Assembly (NCBI GenBank): GCA_902781705.1
Contig: CACZKE010000013.1
Span: forward strand, 22,308 to 86,307
Direction of reading: 5' to 3'
From: an uncultured Bacteroidia bacterium
Lineage (GTDB): Bacteria; Bacteroidota; Bacteroidia; Bacteroidales; UBA932
DNA length: 64,000 nt
Of this stretch, positions 1 to 7,218 are shown in pieces. Each line of letters opens with the position of its first letter. Position 1 is the first letter of the stretch. The notes below the pieces were generated by a model that had not been told where the DNA came from, searched no databases, and saw only the letters and a program-made list of their open reading frames with translations. A program made the position numbers and the translations under genes.

Positions 1-771
1 CAGACCTGTCATCCGGTTGTAACACAAATCGGATTTGCCGACGGTCTCTTCTTTGATGTCATATTCACTGCCGGTGGTGGCATGCATCGCAACCAGCATG
101 TTCCCGTAGCTTCCAAAATAAGCGATCGCCGCCTCATAATCAATGACATTATAGATACTGACAATGAAATCCACGAGTTGGAAGATCTCTTCCTTATCCA
201 GATCTTTGATCAGGCGGGCAACCTGGGCATAGTTCAAAGGTTTTCCAGCCTTGAAGCTGGCCTTCACTTCCTTGACCGCCTTCTGCAACGGCCATCGGGC
301 ATTCCGGATAACCAGTTTTTCAGAGAAAGGATGGTCACTGGCCGCATAGGCCAGATAATTCCACCGATACTCCTCCGCCCTTGCGGTCAGTTTCCGTTCC
401 ACCGGGTTGTTGCCGACATAGACCAGATTGGTCCGCGCCTTTTTCTCCTCCCGCTTGGGTGCCCTCCCGAACGGTCCTTCCAGTACCGGGCCTTTCTGCA
501 GGAACCAGTCATTGTGATTCTTGGAAAACGTAGTAGCCGTCTCCCTTTTGAACTGCTCCAAGTCCTCCTTTTTTTCCGCGACCACAGAATCATGGACATG
601 GTCCGGCATCTCGCACAGGGACAGGACACGGATTCCGTGCTTCCTGGCCATGACGCAATAATGGGTGAAGAAGACAAGGTGGTCAGTGTAGGTGTAGAAC
701 AGTACACCCCTGTCAGCCATCCGCTGGTAACAATGTGTCAATGTATTCTTGTAGAACGTCCGACGCCTCAT
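1..771 (-). CDS. IS200/RAYT-like HUH transposase, 3' end outside window
   Basis: The frame is open from an ATG at 771 down to base 1 (257 codons, no stop), so the C-terminus lies outside the window. Residues 55-60 read MPDHVH, the H-x-H metal-binding signature of Y1/HUH transposases. Around residue 118 the run YVGNNPVE matches the catalytic-tyrosine region of REP-associated tyrosine transposases, which usually reads Y-x-x-NNPV. These enzymes nick single-stranded DNA at hairpins. A 106-bp palindromic element (904-1009) sits just upstream, as expected if this gene serves the local palindromes. The family call is fairly secure; activity and the link to the palindromes are inference. Confidence 0.8.
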   Translation of the reverse strand, partial: MRRRTFYKNTLTHCYQRMADRGVLFYTYTDHLVFFTHYCVMARKHGIRVLSLCEMPDHVHDSVVAEKKEDLEQFKRETATTFSKNHNDWFLQKGPVLEGPFGRAPKREEKKARTNLVYVGNNPVERKLTARAEEYRWNYLAYAASDHPFSEKLVIRNARWPLQKAVKEVKASFKAGKPLNYAQVARLIKDLDKEEIFQLVDFIVSIYNVIDYEAAIAYFGSYGNMLVAMHATTGSEYDIKEETVGKSDLCYNRMTGL

Positions 772-903
772 ACCTTCGCAACTTTAAATGGACGGAGCCT
801 GGGCCCGGGCTCCTTACCCCACGAATATCGGAAGGTTTTTCCGGTTTTGCAAGCCTTGCGACAATACTACACAAGGATTTCGGTGGAAACCGGGCGCTAG
901 CCC

Positions 904-1009
904 GTAGAATGGAACAAACAATCCATCAATAACTTATGCAAAAGTACCCGGGAAAAATCTCCCGGGTACTTTTACATAATCGGCAATCATTCACCCGTTT
1001 CCATTCGAC
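904..1009. repeat. 106-bp MITE-like palindromic element, copy A
   Basis: The element is bounded by 11-bp inverted ends (904-914 and 999-1009, one mismatch) and has a perfect 14-bp central stem (940-953 with 960-973, 6-nt loop). Copy B at 4259-4364 is in the opposite orientation and has exactly the same length. The first 70 bases of B match the reverse complement of A at 65 positions. The hairpin could also end transcription of pyrH, whose stop is at 1059. Confidence 0.8.
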
Positions 1010-1058
1010 GGCTCTTCGGTCGAGGAAGGCGCCTTGAAAGACGGATCGGCAGGCAATC

Positions 1059-1763
1059 CTACGGATGTACGAGCGTCCCCACCTTTTCGCCCTCGATGAG
1101 CTTGGTGAGGTTGCCGATGGCGTTCATGTCGAAGACGATGATGGGCATGTTGCCGTCGGAGCAGAGGGCGTAGGCGGTCTGGTCCATCACTTTGAGGTGT
1201 TTGGAGATGGCTTCGTCGAAAGTGAGTTCGTCGTATTTCACGGCGGTGGGATCCTTTTCCGGGTCGGCGGTATAGACGCCATCGACGCGGGTGCCCTTCA
1301 GGAGGGCGTCGGCGCCGATTTCGAGGGCGCGGAGGGCGGCGCCGGAATCGGTGGTGAAGAAGGGGTTACCGGTGCCGCCGGCGATGAGGGCGACCCCGCC
1401 CCGTTCGAGGACTTTCACGGCGTCGTCACGCATGTAGTACTTCGCGACGGGCTCCATGGGCGTAGCCGTAAACACCTGGGCTTCAACGCCTTCGTCCTTG
1501 ATGAACATGGAGAGGGCGAGGGAGTTGATGACGGTGGCGAGCATGCCCATCTTGTCGCCGTCCACCCGGTCGAAACCCTTGCCCACGCCCTGCAGGCCGC
1601 GGAAAATATTGCCGCCGCCGTTGACGATGGCGATCTGGAGGCCGGCTTTCGCGGCGGCCGCGATTTCTTTTGCGTAAGCGGACAGGCTGTCCGTATCCAG
1701 GCCCTTTCCGGCCGGGCCGCCGAGGCTTTCGCCGCTGAGTTTGAGGAGGACTCTCTTATACAT
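1059..1763 (-). CDS. pyrH: UMP kinase
   Basis: UMP kinase phosphorylates UMP to UDP in cytoplasmic pyrimidine synthesis. The 234-residue length is normal for the bacterial hexameric amino-acid-kinase-fold enzyme. The N-terminal KLSGES phosphate-binding motif, the NGGGNIFRG loop near residue 49 and the GGTGNPFFTTDSGAA segment near residue 129 are all present. The ATG at 1763 is preceded by a consensus -7 element (1789-1796), giving a short leader. It is divergent from sdhC. The gene stands alone, without the frr or tsf neighbours often seen elsewhere. Confidence 0.96.
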   Translation of the reverse strand: MYKRVLLKLSGESLGGPAGKGLDTDSLSAYAKEIAAAAKAGLQIAIVNGGGNIFRGLQGVGKGFDRVDGDKMGMLATVINSLALSMFIKDEGVEAQVFTATPMEPVAKYYMRDDAVKVLERGGVALIAGGTGNPFFTTDSGAALRALEIGADALLKGTRVDGVYTADPEKDPTAVKYDELTFDEAISKHLKVMDQTAYALCSDGNMPIIVFDMNAIGNLTKLIEGEKVGTLVHP

Positions 1764-1788
1764 GTCTAGAATGGATTCAGATTTGAAA

Positions 1789-1796
1789 CAAAAGTA
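1789..1796 (-). promoter_or_regulatory. pyrH promoter -7 element
   Basis: On the minus strand this reads TACTTTTG, an exact TAnnTTTG Bacteroidetes -7 box, 25 bases before the pyrH ATG. A TTGC that could serve as the -33 box lies 19 bases upstream of it. Confidence 0.65.
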
Positions 1797-1828
1797 TCGA
1801 AATATTATGAAACTTGCAAGAAAGACGT

Positions 1829-1836
1829 TATATTTG
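1829..1836 (+). promoter_or_regulatory. sdhC promoter -7 element
   Basis: TATATTTG is an exact match to the Bacteroidetes -7 consensus, 34 bases before the sdhC start. It faces away from the pyrH promoter 32 bases to the left. Confidence 0.65.
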
Positions 1837-1870
1837 CATACTTATTGACTAACGCAACAACTAACTTATA

Positions 1871-2632
1871 ATGGCTAATTTTCTGACCTCCTCCATCGGC
1901 AAGAAGTTCATCCAGAGCGTCAGCGGCGCTTTCCTGATCATCTTCCTGCTCCTGCACGGTACCATTAATTTCTTCTCCGTCATCGACTCCATGAAGGGTC
2001 AGTTCGGGAAGGTGGCTGAAGATGCCGTCCGTTTCTCCGAGGGCGACGGCTGGTTCCAGCTGGGCTGCGACTTCATGAGCACGCCGGTCATCGACATCAT
2101 GGTTCCGATCCTCGCGCTGGGATTCCTCATCCACATCATCTACGGCATCTGGCTCTCCGTGGAAAACTACACCAAGCGTGGCGGCATCAAGCGCTATGAG
2201 GTGGCGTCCAAGGCGAAGAACGACAGCTGGTCCGCGAAGAACATGTTCGTCCTGGGCATCATCGTCCTGGGCTTCATCGCGTTCCACCTGACCCATTTCT
2301 GGGCCAAGATGCAGCTCCGCGAGTTCATGGGCGGTGAGGCCGAGAACCCTTACTACCTGCTGATCACCACCTTCAAGAACTGGTGGGTCCTCGCCCTGTA
2401 CATCGTGTGGTTCTTCTTCATCTGGCTGCACCTGAACCATGGTTTCTGGTCCATGTTCCAGACCATCGGCTGGAACAACAAGAAGTGGTTCAAACGCCTG
2501 AAAGTCATCGGCATCATCGTGAGCACCTGCATCGTCCTCCTGTTCCTGTGCACCGCGGTCAACGCGTTCGTCGAGGCGAACTTCGTGACGGCTTCCCATC
2601 AGTGGACGGCGCCCCTTCTTGCAAAATTTTAA
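1871..2632 (+). CDS. sdhC: Succinate dehydrogenase/fumarate reductase cytochrome b subunit
   Basis: This is the membrane-anchor, haem b-binding subunit that links quinones to the SdhA/SdhB (FrdA/FrdB) catalytic dimer. The 253-residue protein has about five hydrophobic helices and begins with the GKKFIQSVSGAFLIIFLLLHG segment typical of the fused single-subunit anchor of Bacteroidota. Several membrane histidines (in LLLHG, AFHLTHFW and WLHLNHG) are plausible haem ligands. In this phylum sdhC is normally followed directly by the flavoprotein and iron-sulfur genes. Here it is followed by an unrelated trp leader, so the partners must be elsewhere, lost or lost from the assembly. Confidence 0.92.
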   Translation: MANFLTSSIGKKFIQSVSGAFLIIFLLLHGTINFFSVIDSMKGQFGKVAEDAVRFSEGDGWFQLGCDFMSTPVIDIMVPILALGFLIHIIYGIWLSVENYTKRGGIKRYEVASKAKNDSWSAKNMFVLGIIVLGFIAFHLTHFWAKMQLREFMGGEAENPYYLLITTFKNWWVLALYIVWFFFIWLHLNHGFWSMFQTIGWNNKKWFKRLKVIGIIVSTCIVLLFLCTAVNAFVEANFVTASHQWTAPLLAKF

Positions 2633-2678
2633 AAAATTTCTTGCAATTTAGATTTATTCTCTACATCTTTGCAACAAG

Positions 2679-2735
2679 ATGAGAACAATGATGGTCAACA
2701 ACTTCTGGTGGCGCACTTGCAATTCCGCATTGTAA
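2679..2735 (+). CDS. trpL: trp leader peptide, 18 aa with tandem Trp
   Basis: The ORF reads MRTMMVNNFWWRTCNSAL. The Trp pair is followed at once by the first arm of the attenuator, the expected geometry for a stalling sensor. The stop codon (2733-2735) lies inside region 2, so a ribosome that finishes the peptide masks region 2 and favours the terminator. The ATG is only 7 bases after the putative -7 box, so the transcript may be nearly leaderless. It is below the usual gene-calling size. Confidence 0.8.
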   Translation: MRTMMVNNFWWRTCNSAL

Positions 2736-2772
2736 GTCGCATCGCCATAGGTATAGGAGACCATGAAAAGAT

Positions 2773-2805
2773 AAAGGCGCGCTGACTTACAGCGCGCCTT
2801 TTTTT
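2773..2805 (+). terminator. Attenuator terminator upstream of trpB
   Basis: A perfect 12-bp GC-rich stem (2773-2784 with 2790-2801), 5-nt loop ACTTA, and a T run to 2805. It lies 40 bases before the trpB start, so its role must be conditional termination of the leader transcript. Confidence 0.92.
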
Positions 2806-2844
2806 GTGCAGAAATCAATTGTCAAATACTTAACAAATAACACC

Positions 2845-4209
2845 ATGAGACAGAAAAAGTACCTGCTCCCGGAATCTGAGATTCCGACCCATTTCTTCAA
2901 CATCCAGGCGGTCATGCCCAACAAGCCCCTGCCGTTCCTGAATCCGGCCACCAAGGAGCCCCTGAAGCCCGAAGACCTGTATCCCGTCTTCGTGGAGGAG
3001 TGCGCCCGCCAGGAACTCAACCAGACGGACGAGTGGATTCCCATCCCGGAGGCCGTCCGTGAGCAGTACGCCGCCTACCGCTGCACCCCGCTCGTGCGTG
3101 CCTATGAACTGGAGGAGGCCCTCGGCACCCCGGCCCACATCTATTTCAAGAACGAGTCCGTCTCGCCCGCCGGCAGCCACAAGCTGAACTCCGCCCTGGC
3201 CCAGGCCTACTATGCCAAGCAGCAGGGAATCACCAACATCACCACCGAGACCGGCGCCGGCCAGTGGGGCGGTGCCCTGAGCTACGCGGCCAAGAAGTTC
3301 GGCCTGGAATGCGCCGTCTATATGGTGAAGGTGAGCTACAACCAGAAGCCCTACCGCCGGAGCATCATGCAGACCTTCGGCGCGGCCATCACCCCTTCCC
3401 CGTCCATGTCCACCCGTGCCGGTAAGGATATCCTCACCGTGAATCCCAACGACCAGGGCTCCCTGGGCAGCGCCATTTCCGAGGCGATCGAACTGGCCGT
3501 CACCACGCCCAACTGCAAGTACACCCTGGGGTCCGTGCTCAACCACGTGTGCCTGCACCAGACCGTCATCGGCCTGGAAGCCGAGAAGCAGATGGAACTT
3601 GCCGGCGAGTATCCGGACATCGTGATTGCCTGCTTCGGCGGCGGCTCCAACTTCTCCGGCATCGCCTACCCGTTCATGCGGCACAACATCCGGGACGGCA
3701 AGAAGACCCGCTTCATCGCCGCCGAGCCGGCCAGCTGCCCCAAGCTGACCCGCGGCAAGTTCGAGTATGACTTCGGCGACGAGGCCGGCATGACCCCGCT
3801 CCTTCCCATGTACACGCTGGGTCACACCTTCAAGCCCGCGACCATCCATGCCGGCGGACTCCGCTACCACGGGGCCGGCGTCATCATGTCCCAGCTCATG
3901 AAGGACGGCTTCATGGAGGCCATCGACCTGGACCAGACCGAGACCTTCAAGGCCGGCATCCTTTTCGCCCAGACCGAGGGCATCATCCCGGCTCCGGAGT
4001 CCTGCCACGCCATCGCCGCCACCATCCGGGAGGCCCTGAAGTGCAAGGAGACCGGCGAGCAGAAGACCATCCTCTTCAACCTGTCCGGCCACGGCTTCGT
4101 GGACATGGCCGCCTACGACCAGTACATCTCCGGCGAGCTGCAGGACTACCACCTGAGCGACGAGGAACTTGCCAAGTATATCAAGAGTGCCGATGTGCTG
4201 AATCAGTAA
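2845..4209 (+). CDS. trpB: Tryptophan synthase beta chain, TrpB2 type
   Basis: A PLP enzyme that joins indole and serine to make tryptophan. At 454 residues it is longer than classical TrpB (about 400), and it has the N-terminal extension and sequence style of the TrpB2 class. The PLP lysine is K113 in SHKLNSA, and the phosphate-binding glycine loop is GGGSNFSG. I chose the ATG at 2845; an in-frame GTG at 2806 would start in the terminator tail. There is no trpA or other trp gene nearby. The attenuator upstream ties its expression to charged tRNA-Trp, which supports a role in tryptophan synthesis, perhaps by salvaging environmental indole (inference). Confidence 0.93.
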   Translation: MRQKKYLLPESEIPTHFFNIQAVMPNKPLPFLNPATKEPLKPEDLYPVFVEECARQELNQTDEWIPIPEAVREQYAAYRCTPLVRAYELEEALGTPAHIYFKNESVSPAGSHKLNSALAQAYYAKQQGITNITTETGAGQWGGALSYAAKKFGLECAVYMVKVSYNQKPYRRSIMQTFGAAITPSPSMSTRAGKDILTVNPNDQGSLGSAISEAIELAVTTPNCKYTLGSVLNHVCLHQTVIGLEAEKQMELAGEYPDIVIACFGGGSNFSGIAYPFMRHNIRDGKKTRFIAAEPASCPKLTRGKFEYDFGDEAGMTPLLPMYTLGHTFKPATIHAGGLRYHGAGVIMSQLMKDGFMEAIDLDQTETFKAGILFAQTEGIIPAPESCHAIAATIREALKCKETGEQKTILFNLSGHGFVDMAAYDQYISGELQDYHLSDEELAKYIKSADVLNQ

Positions 4210-4258
4210 GGTCTCCGTGACGGGTGCCCCGGTTGCCACCCTGCCGCCCCGGGACTCC

Positions 4259-4364
4259 GTCGAATGGAAACGGCTGAATGATTGCCGATTATGCAAAAGT
4301 ACCCGGGAGAAATTTCCCGGGTACTTTCATGTAATACGCTCATTGTCAAAAGCTTCCATTCGAC
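4259..4364. repeat. 106-bp MITE-like palindromic element, copy B
   Basis: Perfect 11-bp terminal inverted repeats (4259-4269 and 4354-4364) surround a perfect 13-bp stem (4296-4308 with 4315-4327). It is inverted relative to copy A at 904-1009, so the pair brackets pyrH, sdhC and trpB. It lies between the convergent 3' ends of trpB and pepP and may act as a bidirectional terminator. Confidence 0.85.
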
Positions 4365-4378
4365 AGCCACCCTGAGAA

Positions 4379-4417
4379 AGATTCCTTTGTCGGGCAAAAG
4401 CCCTCGTCGGAATGACA
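4379..4417. repeat. Short interspersed repeat, AGATTCC/GGAATGACA family
   Basis: It has the same outer ends as the repeats at 13256, 13921, 25485 and 36981, but a different core that forms its own small hairpin (CGGGC with GCCCG). It begins 14 bases after MITE copy B. Confidence 0.6.
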
Positions 4418-4434
4418 CTAAGGGACGGGCCCCC

Positions 4435-6237
4435 TTACATCGGCAAGGTCTTTTCCCGCAGCCAGGCAGCGATTTCCGCGGGGAGGCGGGGCGAGAGGGT
4501 GCGGTACACGTGCTCGTTGTAGGCGTTGAGCCAGGCGATCTCCTCCCGGGTCATCAGGTCACGGACCAGGACCGAGGTGTCGTAGTGGCAGAGGGTGAGG
4601 GGCTCGAAGGAGTACCAGGTGCCGAAGTCGTTCGTGCCGTCTTCGCGTACGAGGACCACGTTCTCATGGCGTACGCCGTGCATGCCTTCCCGGTACAGGC
4701 CCGGTTCGATCGTATTGATGATGCCCGGGATGTACGGATAGGCGTTGAAGTTCTGCCGGAACTCCTGCGGTCCTTCGTGGACATTGAGGAAGAATCCCAC
4801 GCCATGGCCGGTGCCATGGCCGAAGTTACGCTTGCTCTGCCAGAGGGCGTTGCGGGCGAGGATGTCCAGGTGACAGCCGCAGGTTCCCTGGGGGAACACG
4901 GCCATGGACAGGTCGATATGGCATTTCATCACGAGGGTGTAATCCTCCTTCTCCAAGGCGGTGCAGGGGCCCATGGGCACGGTACGGGTGATGTCCGTGG
5001 TGCCGAACAGGTACTGTCCGCCGGAATCGCAGAGGTAGAGCCCGTGCGGCTCCAGGACCGGTGCGTTTTCATGCGGCGTGACATAGTGCGGCAGGGCTGC
5101 GCCGGGGCCGTAGGCCGATATGGTCTCGAAACTGTCTCCCCGGTAGCCCGGAATCTCCGCCCGGAGGGACTGGAGTTTGCAGGCCGCCTGCCACTCGTCC
5201 ACCAGGCCGGCCTGGCCTTCCAGCCAGTAGAGGAACTTCTCCACGGCGAGGCCGTCCTCGAGGTGCGCCTCCCGCATGCCCTCGATCTCGACCGGATTTT
5301 TCACGGATTTCTTGAGCGGGATGGGCGAAAGGCCTTCCACGACATCGTAGTCCCCCTCCTTCAGCGCCTCGCGGATATGGATGTTCAGCGTGCCCGGATC
5401 CACATAGATCCGGTCCACGTCGTTATGGACATAGGTAGAGAGCGCCAGGACGGCCTCTTCGTAATCGCAGAGGGTGACCTCGTCGGCGGCCAGTTCGTCG
5501 AAGCTCGCCTGCGTTTCCTCGTCGGGAGCGGCAAAGGCATCCTTGCGGACGAACCAGTACACCTGCTCCATGGTCACGAGCAGGTACGAAATCACGACCG
5601 GATTGTATTCCACGTCGGAGCCGCGGACATTCAGCAGCCAGGCGATCTCGTCGAGGGCCGTCACCAGGAAAGCGTCCACCCCCTGGACGATCATCCACTT
5701 GCGGAGCCAATGGATCCGGGCCTCCCGGGATTCGCCCGTCAGGTCCTCCCCGAGCGTGATGATGGGGGTCGACGGAATGGCGGGGCGGTCTTTCCACATC
5801 GGCGACAGCAAATCAGGGACGGACACAACCTGAACCGGGACATCGAACGCCTGCCGAAGCACCGCAATCGCGGAAACGGTCTGGCACAGGCCGTCCACGG
5901 CGATCACCGGCTCCTCAAATCCCCGCGACGCAAGCCACTGGGGGATAGGCACTTGTTCGGGAACCCGCATCTTGTGCAGTTCGATACCCGTCCCGGCGAG
6001 TTGCTTCACCGCTTGGATGAAATACCGCGTGTCGGTCCAGAGCCCGGCGTGGTCCAGGGTGATGCACAGGTCACCCGCCTCCCCGGTAAAACCGGACACC
6101 CACTCGACCTGCTTCCACCGGCGGGCCGGATACTCGCTGGCATGGGGATCGCTCCCCGTAAGGATGACGGCATCCCAGCCCCTTTCCCGCATCAGGGAAC
6201 GGATGGCTTCCACGCGCTGCGCAAAGATGTTTTCCAT
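4435..6237 (-). CDS. pepP: Xaa-Pro aminopeptidase, M24B family
   Basis: A metallopeptidase that removes the N-terminal residue before proline. The roughly 600-residue length fits the three-domain form: two creatinase-like N-terminal domains and a C-terminal pita-bread catalytic domain. Visible metal-site motifs are DSGGQYLFGTTDITRT (two Asp ligands), HGTGHGVG (His) and NTIEPGLY (Glu), followed by a terminal Glu region. I chose the start MENIFAQRVEAIRS at 6237. A longer frame to 6285 would run through the promoter. The gene is divergent from the coiled-coil gene at 6303 and shares a palindromic promoter with it. Confidence 0.93.
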   Translation of the reverse strand: MENIFAQRVEAIRSLMRERGWDAVILTGSDPHASEYPARRWKQVEWVSGFTGEAGDLCITLDHAGLWTDTRYFIQAVKQLAGTGIELHKMRVPEQVPIPQWLASRGFEEPVIAVDGLCQTVSAIAVLRQAFDVPVQVVSVPDLLSPMWKDRPAIPSTPIITLGEDLTGESREARIHWLRKWMIVQGVDAFLVTALDEIAWLLNVRGSDVEYNPVVISYLLVTMEQVYWFVRKDAFAAPDEETQASFDELAADEVTLCDYEEAVLALSTYVHNDVDRIYVDPGTLNIHIREALKEGDYDVVEGLSPIPLKKSVKNPVEIEGMREAHLEDGLAVEKFLYWLEGQAGLVDEWQAACKLQSLRAEIPGYRGDSFETISAYGPGAALPHYVTPHENAPVLEPHGLYLCDSGGQYLFGTTDITRTVPMGPCTALEKEDYTLVMKCHIDLSMAVFPQGTCGCHLDILARNALWQSKRNFGHGTGHGVGFFLNVHEGPQEFRQNFNAYPYIPGIINTIEPGLYREGMHGVRHENVVLVREDGTNDFGTWYSFEPLTLCHYDTSVLVRDLMTREEIAWLNAYNEHVYRTLSPRLPAEIAAWLREKTLPM

Positions 6238-6260
6238 GGTACGATTATTGACAATTTTCA

Positions 6261-6278
6261 CAAATATAGATATATTTG
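6261..6278. promoter_or_regulatory. Back-to-back divergent -7 boxes (pepP / 6303 gene)
   Basis: The 18 bases CAAATATAGATATATTTG hold a leftward TATATTTG (6261-6268, for pepP) and a rightward TATATTTG (6271-6278, for the gene at 6303), only 2 bp apart. Both match the -7 consensus exactly. The arrangement is a near-perfect palindrome, so two polymerases could not occupy both at once. Confidence 0.75.
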
Positions 6279-6302
6279 CAGACAATTAAAACGAAAAGAA
6301 CG

Positions 6303-7217
6303 ATGACTGAAGACCCCCTCGAGAGAATCGAGCGCGAAGAGCGCGAAAGGAAAGAGCGTAATGGCGGACTGAAGACGACCACCATCATCCTGGCCGTCGT
6401 CGCGCTGGCCCTGGCCGGCGCCCTGGCCTGGATCTGGAGCCAGAAAAGCGGCCTCGTCCATGAACTGGAAGGCGAAAAGGCGGAACTCACCGAACAACTC
6501 CTGCACCTGCAGAGCGACTTCGAGAACCTGAATTCCGACTACGAGAACATCAACAGCCAGCTGGATACTTCCCGCGAGCAGGTGGCCCTCCTCATCGAGA
6601 AGCTTTCCAAGACCGAAGCCACGAACCGGGCGAAGATCCGCCAGTACGAGAAGGAGCTGGGCACCCTGCGCTCCATCATGCGCGGCTATATCGTCCAGAT
6701 CGACTCCCTGAACACCCTGAACAAGAAGCTCACGGCCGATGCCGCAGCAGCACGCCAGGAGGCCGCCGAGAGCCGCCGGGCCAATGAGAACCTCACCCGC
6801 CAGGTGGAGAACCTGTCCGGACAGGTGGCCGCCGGGGCCGTCATCAAGGCCCGCGGCCTGCACGTCAACGCCTACAACGGTTCCGACAAGGTGACCGACC
6901 GTTCCAGCCGCGTGACCTACCTCGTCGCCACGCTCTCGCTCGTAGAAAACGAGATCGCCGAACGGGGTCCGGTCCGCGTCTATGTCCGCGTGACGGACCC
7001 GAACGGAAACGTCCTCCAGAACGCCTCCTCCACGACCGCCACCATCGGCGGAGCGCCTGTCGCCACTTCCGCTTCCCGTGAAGTGGACTACGAAGGCCAG
7101 GAAGTGGAGATGAGCATCTACGTCAAGGACGTGGGCGAGTTCGTCAAGGGCATCTACACCGTGGAAGCCTATACCGTAAACGGCCAGGTTGGCCGCGCGG
7201 AACTGATGCTCCGGTAA
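6303..7217 (+). CDS. Membrane-anchored coiled-coil protein
   Basis: A 304-residue protein of unknown function. A charged cytoplasmic N-terminus (residues 1-22, rich in Glu and Arg) is followed by one transmembrane helix (about 25-43). A long heptad-rich coiled coil covers about residues 45-180. A C-terminal beta-rich domain of about 120 residues is probably periplasmic. The layout suggests an inner-membrane structural or scaffold protein. The ATG at 6303 follows the shared divergent promoter with a 24-base leader. The stop is one base before hemW, so the two are probably co-transcribed. Confidence 0.8.
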   Translation: MTEDPLERIEREERERKERNGGLKTTTIILAVVALALAGALAWIWSQKSGLVHELEGEKAELTEQLLHLQSDFENLNSDYENINSQLDTSREQVALLIEKLSKTEATNRAKIRQYEKELGTLRSIMRGYIVQIDSLNTLNKKLTADAAAARQEAAESRRANENLTRQVENLSGQVAAGAVIKARGLHVNAYNGSDKVTDRSSRVTYLVATLSLVENEIAERGPVRVYVRVTDPNGNVLQNASSTTATIGGAPVATSASREVDYEGQEVEMSIYVKDVGEFVKGIYTVEAYTVNGQVGRAELMLR

Positions 7218-7218
7218 G

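Larger units (their letters stand above)
2664..2805 (+). promoter_or_regulatory. Ribosome-mediated tryptophan attenuator
   Basis: A near-consensus -7 box (CATCTTTG, 2664-2671) precedes an 18-codon leader ORF with adjacent Trp codons at 2706-2711. Region 1 (2711-2723) can pair with region 2 (2729-2740). Region 2 can instead pair through GTAAGTC (2732-2738) with GACTTAC (2784-2790) in region 3. Region 3 also forms the left arm and loop of the terminator. A ribosome stalled at the Trp codons would cover region 1, free region 2 and disrupt the terminator. These are the classic 1:2, 2:3 and 3:4 pairings. Pairings were found by eye and no folding energy was computed. Confidence 0.85.

Noticed and set aside
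82-900. 272-codon plus-strand ORF at the window start
   Set aside because: The opposite strand reads a transposase with HUH and tyrosine motifs through the same region; the plus-strand product has no recognisable domain.
2830-4296. 488-codon minus-strand ORF over trpB
   Set aside because: It is a shadow of the high-GC trpB gene; its Gly/Leu/Val-rich product matches no family.
904-4364. Composite transposon carrying pyrH-sdhC-trpB
   Set aside because: The flanking elements are small and non-coding, the enclosed genes are mostly housekeeping, and no target-site duplication is visible.
4282-6306. 674-codon plus-strand ORF opposite pepP
   Set aside because: Its start lies in MITE copy B and it mirrors pepP; pepP has all metal-site motifs.
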